Below are positions 38,591 to 47,852 of a DNA stretch of 64,000 nucleotides, one piece after another (positions within the stretch are counted from its first letter, which is position 1; each line of letters starts with the position of its first letter). The stretch covers positions 5,642,001 through 5,706,000 of the forward strand of contig NZ_CP021108.1 of NCBI RefSeq assembly GCF_002119685.1. Reading direction: 5' to 3'. The translations under genes were made by a program, and so were the position numbers. This DNA comes from Bordetella genomosp. 8. GTDB taxonomy: Bacteria > Pseudomonadota > Gammaproteobacteria > Burkholderiales > Burkholderiaceae_B. Under the pieces are notes generated by a model that saw only the letters and a program-made list of their open reading frames with translations, did not search any database and was not told the origin of the DNA.

Positions 38591-39828
38591 CACAGCAAGC
38601 AAACGCGCCCACCGCCCCCGCGCCGGCCCAAGGCCCGCTGGCGGGCGTGCGCATCCTGGACCTGACCGCGGTGGTCATGGGCCCCTACGCCACGCAGATC
38701 CTGGCCGACCTGGGCGCCGACGTCATCAAGGTGGAATCCCCGGCGGGCGACAACATGCGCGCGGTCGGTCCCATGCGCAACCCGGGCATGGGCCACCTGT
38801 ACCTGCACCTGAACCGCAACAAGCGATCCGTGGTGCTGGACCTGAAACAGGCGGCGGCGCGCGATGCCTGCCTCGCGCTGGCGGCGGATTGCGACGCCGT
38901 GCTGTACAACATACGCCCGCGCGCCATGGCCCGTCTGGGACTGGACTATGCCGCCTTCGCGGCGCGACAGCCGCGCATTGTCTACGCCGGGGCCTACGGC
39001 TATGCCGAGTCCGGCCCGTATGCGGGCCGTCCGGCCTACGACGACCTGATCCAGGGCCAGACCGGCATCGCCGACCTGTTCCGCCGCCAGAGCCAGGACG
39101 AACCGCGCTATGCGCCGCTGACGCTGGCGGACCGCGCCGTCGGCCTGCATGTGGCCATCGCGCTGCTGGCGGCGGTGGTGCATGCGCGGGCGTCCGGACA
39201 AGGACAAAGCGTGGAAATACCGATGTTCGAAGGCATGGCGCACATGGTGCTGGGCGATCACCTGGGCGGCTGGACCTTCGATCCGCCATTGGGCGAAACG
39301 GGCTATGCGCGGTTGCTGGCGCCGCACCGCAAACCCTACGCCACACGCGACGGCCATGTCTGCCTGTTGATCTACAACGACAAGCACTGGCGCAATTTCT
39401 TCGACGCGATCGGACAGCCCGAGATGGCCGTGGACCCGCGCTTCGCCACCCATACCGCGCGCGCCGCGCATATCGGCGAGGTCTATGCCTACGTCGCCCA
39501 GGTCATGCTGACGCGCGACACGGCGGACTGGCTGGCGCTGCTGGCGGCCGCCGACATACCGGCATCGCGCCTGTACGGCATCGAAGACCTGGTCGCCGAT
39601 CCGCACCTGCGGGCCACGGGTTTCATCCGCACCATCGAACACCCCACCGAAGGCCGGCTGCGCACGCCCGCGCCGCTGGGCCGCTTCGACCGCACGCCGA
39701 CGGATCTGCGCCGGCCGGCCCCCCGGCTGGGCGAACACAGCATCGAAGTCCTGCGCGAGGCGGGCTTCGCCGAATCGGCCATCCAGGCCTTGCTCGACGC
39801 CCAGGCCACCCACGACGGAACACGCTGA
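38587..39828 (+). CDS. CaiB/BaiF (family III) CoA-transferase
   Basis: 413 residues, ATG 38587 overlapping the previous stop. Moves CoA between organic acids. Seen: GVRILDLTAVVMGPYATQIL, LGADVIKVESPAGD, LNRNKRSVVLDL, the catalytic aspartate Asp152 in AYGYAESGPYAGRPAYDD, and C-terminal LGEHSIEVLREAGF. It precedes an acyl-CoA dehydrogenase with a 1-bp overlap, so the likely sequence is uptake, CoA activation, then alpha,beta-dehydrogenation of a carboxylic acid. Donor and acceptor acids are unknown. Confidence 0.92.
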   Translation: MTQQANAPTAPAPAQGPLAGVRILDLTAVVMGPYATQILADLGADVIKVESPAGDNMRAVGPMRNPGMGHLYLHLNRNKRSVVLDLKQAAARDACLALAADCDAVLYNIRPRAMARLGLDYAAFAARQPRIVYAGAYGYAESGPYAGRPAYDDLIQGQTGIADLFRRQSQDEPRYAPLTLADRAVGLHVAIALLAAVVHARASGQGQSVEIPMFEGMAHMVLGDHLGGWTFDPPLGETGYARLLAPHRKPYATRDGHVCLLIYNDKHWRNFFDAIGQPEMAVDPRFATHTARAAHIGEVYAYVAQVMLTRDTADWLALLAAADIPASRLYGIEDLVADPHLRATGFIRTIEHPTEGRLRTPAPLGRFDRTPTDLRRPAPRLGEHSIEVLREAGFAESAIQALLDAQATHDGTR

Positions 39829-40994
39829 TGGACTTTAGCTTCACACCCGAACAACTGGCCATCCGCGACGCGGTCGAACAGATCTGCGCGCGCTATCCCG
39901 ACGACTATTGGCTGGAGCGCGACCGCGAAGGCGGCTTTCCGCACGATTTCCATGCCGACCTGGCACGCGACGGCTGGCTGGGTATCGCCATGCCGCCCGA
40001 GCACGGCGGCGCCGGACTGGGCATGACCGAAGCCGCGCTGATGATGCAGACGATCGCCGCGTCGGGCGCGGGCTTCGCCGGCGCGTCGGCCGTCCACATG
40101 AACATCTTCGGCCTGAACCCCGTGGTCGTGTTCGGTGATGACGCGCAACGCGCGCGCTGGCTGCCCGACCTGATCGCCGGCCGCAACAAGGCCTGTTTCG
40201 CGGTCACGGAACCCGACGCCGGCCTGGACACAACGCGGCTGAAGACGCGCGCCGTGCGCGAAGGCGACCACTACGTGGTGCACGGCCGCAAGATCTGGAT
40301 TTCCACCGCGCAGGTCGCCCACAAGATGCTGCTGCTGGCGCGCACCACGCCGTTGTCGGACGTGGCGAAACCCACGCAAGGCCTGTCGCTGTTCTACACC
40401 GACCTGGATCGCGAGCGCGTGGAAGTACGCGAGATCGACAAGATGGGCCGCAAGGCGGTCGACTCCAACATGCTGTTCATCGACGGGTTGCGCATTCCCG
40501 TTGCCGACCGGATCGGCGAGGAAGGCCGCGGCTTCGAATACATCCTGCATGGCTTGAATCCCGAACGCATCCTCATCGCCGCCGAGGCGATAGGCATCGG
40601 CCGCGCCGCCTTGTCGCGCGCGGTGCGTTATGCCAACGAACGGACGGTATTCGGTCGCCCCATCGGCCAGAACCAGGGCGTGCAGCATCCGCTGGCCCAG
40701 GCCTGGATGCAGCTGGAAGCCGCCGATCTGATGGTGTTCAAGGCGGCGTCGCTGTATGACGCCGGGCAGCCCTGCGCGCCCTACGCCAATTCGGCCAAAT
40801 ACCTGGCGGCGGAAGCGGGCCACAACGCTTGCCAGACGGCGATACTGACGCTCGGCGGCATGGGCTACGCCAAGGAATATCACGTCGAACGCCTGCTGCG
40901 CGAAAGCTATATCCCGCGCATCGCGCCGGTCAGTCCGCAGCTGATCCTGTGCTTCATCGCGGAAAAGGTGCTGGGGCTGCCGAAGTCCTACTGA
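39828..40994 (+). CDS. Acyl-CoA dehydrogenase family protein (catalytic Glu in IVD position)
   Basis: 388 residues. Standard ACAD fold: N-terminal helices (FTPEQLAIRDAVEQICARYP), FAVTEPDAGLDTTRLKTRA, YVVHGRKIWISTA, beta domain, then the C-terminal helices with RTVFGRPIGQNQGVQHPLA and FAD-contacting TLGGMGYAKEYHVERLLRE. The usual catalytic YEGT is replaced here by a RIAPVSPQL stretch. Glu246 in GLNPERILIAAE aligns with the helix-G glutamate used by isovaleryl-/long-chain-CoA dehydrogenases, so the base is probably relocated rather than lost. It starts in a 1-bp overlap with the CoA-transferase stop. Confidence 0.9.
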   Translation: MDFSFTPEQLAIRDAVEQICARYPDDYWLERDREGGFPHDFHADLARDGWLGIAMPPEHGGAGLGMTEAALMMQTIAASGAGFAGASAVHMNIFGLNPVVVFGDDAQRARWLPDLIAGRNKACFAVTEPDAGLDTTRLKTRAVREGDHYVVHGRKIWISTAQVAHKMLLLARTTPLSDVAKPTQGLSLFYTDLDRERVEVREIDKMGRKAVDSNMLFIDGLRIPVADRIGEEGRGFEYILHGLNPERILIAAEAIGIGRAALSRAVRYANERTVFGRPIGQNQGVQHPLAQAWMQLEAADLMVFKAASLYDAGQPCAPYANSAKYLAAEAGHNACQTAILTLGGMGYAKEYHVERLLRESYIPRIAPVSPQLILCFIAEKVLGLPKSY

Positions 40995-40995
40995 T

Positions 40996-41736
40996 TCAGA
41001 TCGCGTTCTGCTCCAGCGCCGCGCAGGCGGCGCGCAGGATGCGCGCATACGCATCCTGGTTGGGCTCGATGCGATACACCGGCGCGCCCACGGAAATGGC
41101 GTAGTGTTCGCCGCCCAGCGACAGCGGCCAGGCGATGGCGCCGACCTCCGCCAGCGATTCGCCCAGGTTGCGAAACCAGCCGCGCTGGCGCGACGCGGCG
41201 ATTTCGGCGAGGACCGCTTCCGGCTCCACCAGCGTCCTGTCGTTGTAGCGGGTCAGCGGTCCGCGCCGCAGCAGTTCCAACTGCCTGGCGGGCGGCAGCG
41301 TGGACAGCAGCGCCTTGCCCAGCGAATTGGCGTGCAACTCGCGGAATTCGCCGGCGACCGGCGCGTAGCGGATGGTGTGCGGCGAATCCAGGACTTCCAG
41401 GTAGACGACGCGATGCTCGGGCGTGAGCTTGGCGAACACCACGGTTTCCTGCGTGGCCTCGCGCAATTCCAGCAGGCTGGGATACACGCGATCGCGCACC
41501 GGATCGTTGCGGGCGATCTGCTGCGCCATGGCCAGCAGCCGGCTGGTCGGGTAGTAGCCGTTGCGGCGGCCGACCTCGTACAGATAGCCCAGCTCCGCCA
41601 ATGTGCGGATCAGCGCCAGGCAGCTCGAAACTGGCACCTGGAGCAGGCGCGCCAGTTCCGAAAGCGCCAGCGGACGCTTTTCGCGCGCATAGACTTCGAT
41701 GATTTCGATGACCCGCAGGGCCGTCTTGACGCTCAC
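40996..41736 (-). CDS. IclR-family transcriptional regulator
   Basis: 246 residues. N-terminal winged helix (KTALRVIEIIEVYAREKRPLA, LSELARLLQVPVSSCLALIRTL) and a GAF-like effector domain (about 85-240: LELREATQETVVFAKL, FRELHANSLGKALLSTLPP, GGEHYAISVGAPVYR). IclR proteins respond to organic acids and aromatic intermediates. It is convergent with the CoA-transferase/dehydrogenase operon with only 1 bp between stops, and directly follows apt on the minus strand with no gap. It is the likely regulator of the catabolic module. Confidence 0.9.
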   Translation of the reverse strand: MSVKTALRVIEIIEVYAREKRPLALSELARLLQVPVSSCLALIRTLAELGYLYEVGRRNGYYPTSRLLAMAQQIARNDPVRDRVYPSLLELREATQETVVFAKLTPEHRVVYLEVLDSPHTIRYAPVAGEFRELHANSLGKALLSTLPPARQLELLRRGPLTRYNDRTLVEPEAVLAEIAASRQRGWFRNLGESLAEVGAIAWPLSLGGEHYAISVGAPVYRIEPNQDAYARILRAACAALEQNAI

Positions 41737-42288
41737 TTAGTCCGCTTCGTTCTCGAACCGGCAAACGGAGTACAGCGGCGTGCCCGTCTCGGCCACCGCT
41801 GCCGCGCCGTGCAGGAAAGGCAGGTCGATGATGGTGGCCGCTTCGACCACGTTGGCGCCCAGGCGCTGCAAGAGCTTGATGGCGGCGATCATGGTGCCGC
41901 CGGTGGCGATCAGGTCGTCGACGAGCAGCACGCGCTGGCCCGGACGCACCGCGTCGGCGTGCATTTCCACTGTCGCGTTGGCATATTCCATCGCATAGGA
42001 TTCCGCCACCGTACGGTACGGCAGCTTGCCCTGCTTGCGTACCGGCACGAAGCCGAGATTGAGCTCATACGCCAGCACGCTGCCGACGATGAAGCCGCGC
42101 GCGTCGACGCCGGCCACCAGGTCCAGCCGCTGCCGCATATAGCGGTAAACGAAAAGATCGATCAGGACACGGAAGGTACGCGGATCCTGCAGCACCGGCG
42201 TGATGTCGCGGAAAACCACTCCTGGCCGGGGCCAGTCGGGCACGCTGCGTATGGTGCGCCGGACGAGTTCGGCATAGTCGGTTTGCAT
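41737..42288 (-). CDS. apt: Adenine phosphoribosyltransferase
   Basis: 183 residues. Salvages adenine to AMP with PRPP. Motifs: [44 protein letters not shown], and the PRPP-binding [17 protein letters not shown]. Length is typical. The stop is immediately followed by the IclR start on the same strand, so the two may be co-transcribed although functionally unrelated. Confidence 0.95.
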   Translation of the reverse strand: MQTDYAELVRRTIRSVPDWPRPGVVFRDITPVLQDPRTFRVLIDLFVYRYMRQRLDLVAGVDARGFIVGSVLAYELNLGFVPVRKQGKLPYRTVAESYAMEYANATVEMHADAVRPGQRVLLVDDLIATGGTMIAAIKLLQRLGANVVEAATIIDLPFLHGAAAVAETGTPLYSVCRFENEAD

Positions 42289-42342
42289 GATGGCGTCCGC
42301 CGTGGGGAGTGTGGGCCAAAACTATAACCCGCGCGGGGGGTA

Positions 42343-43332
42343 TCAAGCCAACGCCGGGGTCTTGCGCACGGAGGCCCCCAGCCGCCGGCGCGGCTTGCCC
42401 AGCGCGCTTTCCGACCCACGGGGGTCGGCCGGGCCGTTCACCACAGCGGCCAGCGAGGTCGCGATATGGTTGATGAACTCCTCTACCATGCCGGGCAGCA
42501 GGCGGCCTTCCATGGTCTGCACCTGCAGGCGCCGCGTCGCCATCTCCGGGTGCGCCAGCGGCCGCGCCACCAGGCCGCCGCGCTGCAGCGCCGATGCGGC
42601 GGGCAGATAGGGACCCAGCATCACCCGATCGGACTCGCGCACGAAGGACATCAGCGCGGCCGACAGATTGCTGGTGAAAGCGGGGTCGAACCGCAAGCCG
42701 TCCAGCCGCCAGCAGTGCTCCAGCAACTTGCGCGAGGCGGAGGCGGGATCGGCGCTGGCCAGCGGATACGGCAGCAGCTGCCGCGGGGCGATCCGGGCAT
42801 GGCGTGTCAGCGGGTGCGATTCGCACATGACCGCATACAGGGGCGCCGCCACGGAATGACGCGTGACCGTCCCCGCGCTCTGCTCGGCGGCGCAAGTCAG
42901 TGCCAGGTCCGCACGGCCTTCCGCGACGCGGCGCAGCGCCTCGGCCTGCGTGCAGACGTAAAGGCTGAAGCGGGCATGCGGGTGGCGGGCACAAAAAGCC
43001 GCCATCACTTCCGGCAGGAAATGATGGGCCGGTCCGTCGGTCGCCACGACGCGCATGGTGCCGCTGGGTGCGCCTTTCAGGACGCTGATGTCCTGCAGCA
43101 CGGCGTCCGCTTCCAGCAGGGTGCGACGCGCGTGGGTCAGCAATAGTTCGCCGGCCTCGCTCAGCACCATGCCGCGCGCCATGCGTTTGAACAGCGGCGC
43201 GCCGACTTCGGCTTCCAGCTTGGCGATCTGGCGGCTGATGGCTGAAACGGCCACGTACAGGCGTTCCGACGCGGCGCTCAGGCTGCCGGTGGCGGCGACT
43301 TCGGCGAAATATTTAAGGGCGACACCGTGCAT
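42343..43332 (-). CDS. LysR-family transcriptional regulator
   Basis: 329 residues from ATG 43332 (MHGVALKYFAEVAATG); the frame is open further upstream but the extra 15 residues are not LysR-like. Helix-turn-helix SLSAASERLYVAVSAISRQ, effector domain to about 290, and an Ala/Pro/Arg-rich tail. It is divergent from the aspartoacylase-family gene across 290 bp, and may regulate the deacylase / peptide transporter genes. Ligand unknown. Confidence 0.87.
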   Translation of the reverse strand: MHGVALKYFAEVAATGSLSAASERLYVAVSAISRQIAKLEAEVGAPLFKRMARGMVLSEAGELLLTHARRTLLEADAVLQDISVLKGAPSGTMRVVATDGPAHHFLPEVMAAFCARHPHARFSLYVCTQAEALRRVAEGRADLALTCAAEQSAGTVTRHSVAAPLYAVMCESHPLTRHARIAPRQLLPYPLASADPASASRKLLEHCWRLDGLRFDPAFTSNLSAALMSFVRESDRVMLGPYLPAASALQRGGLVARPLAHPEMATRRLQVQTMEGRLLPGMVEEFINHIATSLAAVVNGPADPRGSESALGKPRRRLGASVRKTPALA

Positions 43333-43622
43333 GGTCCACCTCGGGGCAGAGGGAGATTTGCCTTTTCGGCAATACAAGGACGAAATATTCTAATAGCCCT
43401 TGGCCGCACGTACCCCTAGAATCCACACAAAAAAGCCGGCGGGACAGGAAGCACATGCCGTGCCGGGCGCTCGGGGAAACAATAGGAACGACGCCGCCGC
43501 GCGAGTCGTCCGGCCCGAGGGCGATGCCGTTACATTCGTATCGCGCCTATCATTGCCAGATTACTTCATGGCTACCTGTCACCGGCTGATTGCGTCGTCC
43601 GCTTCTGCTTTGCTTTTGGATC

Positions 43623-44708
43623 ATGGCATCACAGAATCCTCCATCCGACCCGCCGTCCGACTCCGGAAGGCGCCGCCCGCCCCTCGTGTTTCCCATGCTG
43701 CCGAACCTGAACCGCGCGCCTGGCGCCTCGCTGCCCGAGAAAGCGACCCTGCCGATCCGTCCCTTCGAACTGCCCTGCCCCGACTTGAATGTGGAGCGCG
43801 CGGGCAACACGGGCACCGAAGGCATCTGGCATTTCGATTCCGGCCTGCCGGGTCCTTCGGTCATGCTGACGGCCCTGATACATGGCAATGAACTGTGCGG
43901 CGCCTGGGCCTTGAAGGCGGTGCTGTCGCATGGCGTGCGGCCACGCACCGGCGCCTTGACGCTGGCCTTCTGCAATCTGGCCGCCTTCGACCGTTTCGAC
44001 GCGAAGAACTATGCCGCGTCGCGCTACGTGGACGAAGACCTGAATCGGGTGTGGACCGACGACAAGCTGGCCGACGACAGCACGCAGGAGCGGCGCCGCG
44101 CGGCGATGATCCTGCCCTGGCTGAAAAAGGCCGACTGGTTGCTGGATATCCATTCCATGAGCAATTCCGCCGTGCCCTTGCAGATGGCCGGCATGCAACA
44201 GCGCAACATCGATCTGGCGCTGACGCTGGGCAATCCCGCCAAGATCATTTCGGACGCGGGTCACGCCGCCGGCGTGCGCATGCGCGATTACGGAAAATTC
44301 GGCGACGAACACGACAACGGCACACGATCCCTGTTGATCGAATGCGGCTTCCACGGCGCGCTGGCGGCGCGAGAGGTCGCCATCGACCAGACCGCGCGTT
44401 TCCTGGTGGCGTCCGGCATCGTCGAATCCACCGACCTGCCCGGCACGTGGTTCGCGCCCACAGCGCCCAGCCAGGAAGCCTTACGGGTGACCCATGCGAT
44501 CGCCGCGAAAAGCGCGGACTTCCGTTTTGCTCAGCCTTGGAAAGGGCTGGAAAAGCTGGCGAAGGCAGGCACCGTCATCGGCTGGTCGGAAGGCGAGCCG
44601 GTGGTCACGCCCTATGACGACTGCGTGCTCATCATGCCGTCGCTGGCCAACGTGCGGGCCGGCGTAACAGTGGTGCGCCTGGCCAGGCCGCTGTCGCAGC
44701 AGGCCTGA
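43623..44708 (+). CDS. Succinylglutamate desuccinylase / aspartoacylase-family Zn deacylase
   Basis: 361 residues from ATG 43623. M14-type zinc site: His87 and Glu90 (LIHGNELCGAW) and His177 (LLDIHSMSN), with the family DLNRVW after ASRYVDED and IECGFHG further on. Members remove acyl groups from N-acyl amino acids or split small peptides. A C-terminal beta domain with EGEPVVTPYDDCVLIMPS fits this family. It stands 121 bp before a peptide-type ABC transporter on the same strand, so it may process an imported N-acyl amino acid. Not called astE because the arginine-succinyl genes are absent. Confidence 0.83.
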   Translation: MASQNPPSDPPSDSGRRRPPLVFPMLPNLNRAPGASLPEKATLPIRPFELPCPDLNVERAGNTGTEGIWHFDSGLPGPSVMLTALIHGNELCGAWALKAVLSHGVRPRTGALTLAFCNLAAFDRFDAKNYAASRYVDEDLNRVWTDDKLADDSTQERRRAAMILPWLKKADWLLDIHSMSNSAVPLQMAGMQQRNIDLALTLGNPAKIISDAGHAAGVRMRDYGKFGDEHDNGTRSLLIECGFHGALAAREVAIDQTARFLVASGIVESTDLPGTWFAPTAPSQEALRVTHAIAAKSADFRFAQPWKGLEKLAKAGTVIGWSEGEPVVTPYDDCVLIMPSLANVRAGVTVVRLARPLSQQA

Positions 44709-44762
44709 GGACCGCCCGGCGACGTCCGTAACCACGCTATTCCCGGCTACCCCGCACGCGCC

Positions 44763-44783
44763 GGCCGCAGTAAAGTAGCGGCC
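44763..44783. repeat. Small hairpin between deacylase gene and ABC permease
   Basis: ggccgc (44763-44768) and gcggcc (44778-44783) pair around a 9-nt AT-rich loop. No T-tract follows. It may attenuate read-through into the transporter genes; the call is weak. Confidence 0.3.
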
Positions 44784-44829
44784 ACGCGCTTGCGCGACAT
44801 CCAAAAGACTTCATCCGGGGAATTGCCGC

Positions 44830-45807
44830 GTGGCATTGTTCATCCTGCGCCGGCTCATCCAGAGCCTGTTCGTACTCATCGCGGTATCCATCGTCGTTTT
44901 CTTCGCCGTCTATGCGATAGGCGACCCGATCGAGCTTCTGGTCAGCCCCGAGGCCAGCCTGGCCGACCGCCAACAGATGATCGCGCGCCTGGGCCTGGAT
45001 CTGCCGGTGTGGCAGCAGTACCTCGGCTTCGTGTGGCGCGCGCTGCATGGCGATATGGGCACCTCTTTCGTCCAGGGCGTGCCTGCCATCACGCTGATCC
45101 TGCAACGCCTGCCCGCCACTTTCGAACTGGTCGTGGCCGCCATGCTGCTGACCTGTCTGCTCGGTATTCCCCTGGGCCTGCTCGCCGGCCTGCGCCGCGA
45201 CACGGCGCTGGGTCGTGGCATCCTGGCGACGTCGGTGCTGGGTTTTTCGCTGCCGGCCTTCTGGCTGGGCATGATGCTGATCCTGATGTTCGCCGTCTGG
45301 CTGGGATGGCTGCCCGCCTCCGGCCGCGGTGAAACTGTCAGCGTGTTCGGCATTCCGTTTTCCTTCCTGACGCGCGACGGTTTGGCGCATATGGCGATGC
45401 CCGCCCTGAACCTGGCGCTGGCCAACGTGGCGCTGGTGCTGCGCATGACCGCCTCGGGCGTGGCCGAAGCCGAAAGCCAGGAATACGTGAAGTTCGCGCG
45501 CGCCAAGGGCATACGCCCGGGGCGTATCGTCGGCCGCCACATCCTGCGCAACATCCTGATCCCGGTGGTGACCGTGGTGGGCATGGAATTCGGCCACCTC
45601 ATCGCCTACTCCACCATCACGGAAACCGTGTTCGCCTGGCCCGGCATGGGCAAGCTGCTGATCGACAGCGTGTACCAGCTGGACCGGCCGGTGGTGGTGG
45701 CCTACGTGATGTTCGTCACCTTCCTGTTCGTCCTGATCAACCTGATCGTCGATATCCTGTATGCCGCGCTGGATCCGCGCGTGCAGTTGGCCGCGCCGGC
45801 GCATTAG
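44830..45807 (+). CDS. Peptide/nickel-type ABC transporter permease (DppB-like)
   Basis: 325 residues, GTG start at 44830 with ggggaa upstream. Six transmembrane helices; N-terminal FILRRLIQSLFVLIAVSIVVFF, the DppB-type GLDLPVWQQYLGFVWRALHGD, and the EAA loop (EYVKFARAKGIRPGRIVGRH). Pairs with the next permease and two ATPases to form an Opp/Dpp importer. No periplasmic binding-protein gene is present on either side, unlike most dpp/opp clusters. Confidence 0.92.
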   Translation: MALFILRRLIQSLFVLIAVSIVVFFAVYAIGDPIELLVSPEASLADRQQMIARLGLDLPVWQQYLGFVWRALHGDMGTSFVQGVPAITLILQRLPATFELVVAAMLLTCLLGIPLGLLAGLRRDTALGRGILATSVLGFSLPAFWLGMMLILMFAVWLGWLPASGRGETVSVFGIPFSFLTRDGLAHMAMPALNLALANVALVLRMTASGVAEAESQEYVKFARAKGIRPGRIVGRHILRNILIPVVTVVGMEFGHLIAYSTITETVFAWPGMGKLLIDSVYQLDRPVVVAYVMFVTFLFVLINLIVDILYAALDPRVQLAAPAH

Positions 45808-45936
45808 GGTGCCTTAGGTAACGAGGGCGTCTCACGACACCGCCCGCCGGCCACCGACTGCTTTCCGTTTGCTTTCATTGCGCACCGCACTTTCGCACCA
45901 GCCTTACTCGCCTACGCTTTTCGCATAACCCACGAC

Positions 45937-46854
45937 ATGCCCGATTCCGCTTCCTCCGGCCGCACGCGCACCGTCCAGCCCCTCGCCGACACGCCGCGAC
46001 GCGCGGCCATACTGCGCAAGCTGCACGGCCGGCCCACCGCGCGCGGCACGCTGATCGTGCTGGCCCTGCTGGCGCTGGTCATCCTGATCGCACCCTTCTT
46101 CGCGCCGCAGAACCCCTACGACCTGGCCAACCTGAGCATCATGGATGGCCGCCTGCCGCCACGCTCCGCGGCGATGGATGGGCACATGTACTGGCTGGGC
46201 ACGGACGACCAGGGGCGCGACATGCTCAGCGCCATCCTGTACGGCGTCCGCATCAGCCTGCTGGTCGGCCTGTCGGCCGTGGCTATCGCCACCGCGCTGG
46301 GCAGCGCGGTGGGCCTGCTGGCCGCCTACGCGGGCGGCCGCGTCGACGCAATGCTGATGCGCCTGGTCGATTTCGTCCTCGGCTTTCCTTCCATCCTGGT
46401 GGCACTGGTGCTGCTGGCCGTGCTGGGGCGCGGCGTCGACAAGGTCATCCTGGCGCTGGTGCTGGTGCAATGGGCGAATTACGCGCGCATCATGCGCGGC
46501 CGCGCCTTGCAGGAAAGGCGCAAGGAGTACGTCGAAGCCGCCATCAACCTGGGCTTTCCGGCTTGGCGCATCATGCTGGTCCACCTGCTGCCGAATTGCA
46601 TCAGCCCGGTGCTGGTGTACGCCACCGTGCAGATCGCCCACGCGATCGCACTGGAGGCCACCTTGTCCTTCCTGGGCGTGGGCGTGCCCATTACCGAACC
46701 TTCGCTGGGACTGCTGATCGCCAATGGCTTCCAGTACCTGCTGTCGGGCGATTACTGGATCAGCCTGTTCCCCGGCCTGGCCCTGCTGTTTCTTATCCTG
46801 ACCATCAACATCCTGGGCGATCGCCTTCGGGAAAGCCTGGACCCGCGTCGATGA
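45937..46854 (+). CDS. Peptide/nickel-type ABC transporter permease (DppC-like)
   Basis: 305 residues. N-terminal cytoplasmic tail and first helix (GTLIVLALLALVILIAPFFAP), then the DppC hallmark YWLGTDDQGRDMLSAILYGVRIS and the EAA loop EYVEAAINLGFPAWRIMLVHLLP, ending LGDRLRESLDPR. It follows the DppB-like gene after 129 bp and overlaps the next ATPase by 4 bp (ATGA). Confidence 0.93.
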   Translation: MPDSASSGRTRTVQPLADTPRRAAILRKLHGRPTARGTLIVLALLALVILIAPFFAPQNPYDLANLSIMDGRLPPRSAAMDGHMYWLGTDDQGRDMLSAILYGVRISLLVGLSAVAIATALGSAVGLLAAYAGGRVDAMLMRLVDFVLGFPSILVALVLLAVLGRGVDKVILALVLVQWANYARIMRGRALQERRKEYVEAAINLGFPAWRIMLVHLLPNCISPVLVYATVQIAHAIALEATLSFLGVGVPITEPSLGLLIANGFQYLLSGDYWISLFPGLALLFLILTINILGDRLRESLDPRR

Positions 46855-47852
46855 GCGAGCTTCTGTTGGACGTGCGCGGATTGCGCACTGCGTTTCATAC
46901 CACCGCCGGCGCCTGGCCGGCCGTCGACGGCGTGGACCTGACGCTGCGCCGCGGCGAAATCCTGGGGCTGGTGGGCGAGTCCGGTTCCGGCAAATCGGTG
47001 ACCGGCTTTTCCCTGATGGGCCTGATCGATCCGCCCGGCGAAATCGTCGCGGGCGAAGTCCGCTTCAAGGGCGAGGACCTGCGCAAGCTGAACGAGGAAA
47101 GCATGCGCAGGCTGCGCGGCAACCGCATCGCGATGATCTTCCAGGATCCGCTGATGACGCTCAATCCCGTGCTGCGCATCGGCGAGCAGATGGCGGAGAC
47201 CATACTGACCCATGAAAACGTCAGCCGCGCGCAGGCCATGTCGCGCTGCGCGGAAGCCCTAGCCATGGTGGGCATTCCATCGCCGCAGGCCCGGCTGCGC
47301 AGTTTCCCGCACGAGTTTTCGGGCGGCATGCGGCAACGCGTCGCGATCGCCATTGCATTGCTGAACAACCCCGACCTGATCATCGCCGACGAGCCGACGA
47401 CCGCGCTGGACGTCACGATCCAGGGGCAGATCCTCTACCGCATGCAGGAGATCTGCCGCACGCGCAATACGGCGCTGATCTGGATTACCCACGACCTGGG
47501 CGTGGTGGCCGAACTGGCGGACCGGATCGCGGTAATGTACGCCGGCCGCATCGTCGAAACCGGGCCGGTGGACCAGGTCCTGGATGCCCCTCGCCATCCT
47601 TATACGCAAGGGCTGCTGCGTTCCATGCCGGGCACCGCCCAGCCTGGCACGCGACTGCGGCAGATCGACGGCATGGCGCCCAGCCTGGCGGCGCGGCCTT
47701 CGGGCTGTCCCTTCCGTCCGCGCTGCGGAAACGCCGTCACGCGCTGTACGGAGCAATTCCCGGGCGTCACCCGCGAAGGCCCTCCCGGGCTGGCGGGACG
47801 CAGCTTCCATTGCTACGTGCCGGTGAATGCCGTGGAGCCGAAACATGAATAA
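46851..47852 (+). CDS. Peptide-type ABC transporter ATPase (DppD-like)
   Basis: 333 residues from ATG 46851 in the ATGA overlap. Walker [10 protein letters not shown] loop [12 protein letters not shown], signature [15 protein letters not shown], Walker [14 protein letters not shown] loop WITHDLG, and a C-terminal oligopeptide/dipeptide domain with Cys-rich [15 protein letters not shown]. That last motif often binds an Fe-S cluster in Opp/Dpp ATPases. It overlaps the next ATPase gene by 8 bp. Confidence 0.94.
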   Translation: MSELLLDVRGLRTAFHTTAGAWPAVDGVDLTLRRGEILGLVGESGSGKSVTGFSLMGLIDPPGEIVAGEVRFKGEDLRKLNEESMRRLRGNRIAMIFQDPLMTLNPVLRIGEQMAETILTHENVSRAQAMSRCAEALAMVGIPSPQARLRSFPHEFSGGMRQRVAIAIALLNNPDLIIADEPTTALDVTIQGQILYRMQEICRTRNTALIWITHDLGVVAELADRIAVMYAGRIVETGPVDQVLDAPRHPYTQGLLRSMPGTAQPGTRLRQIDGMAPSLAARPSGCPFRPRCGNAVTRCTEQFPGVTREGPPGLAGRSFHCYVPVNAVEPKHE

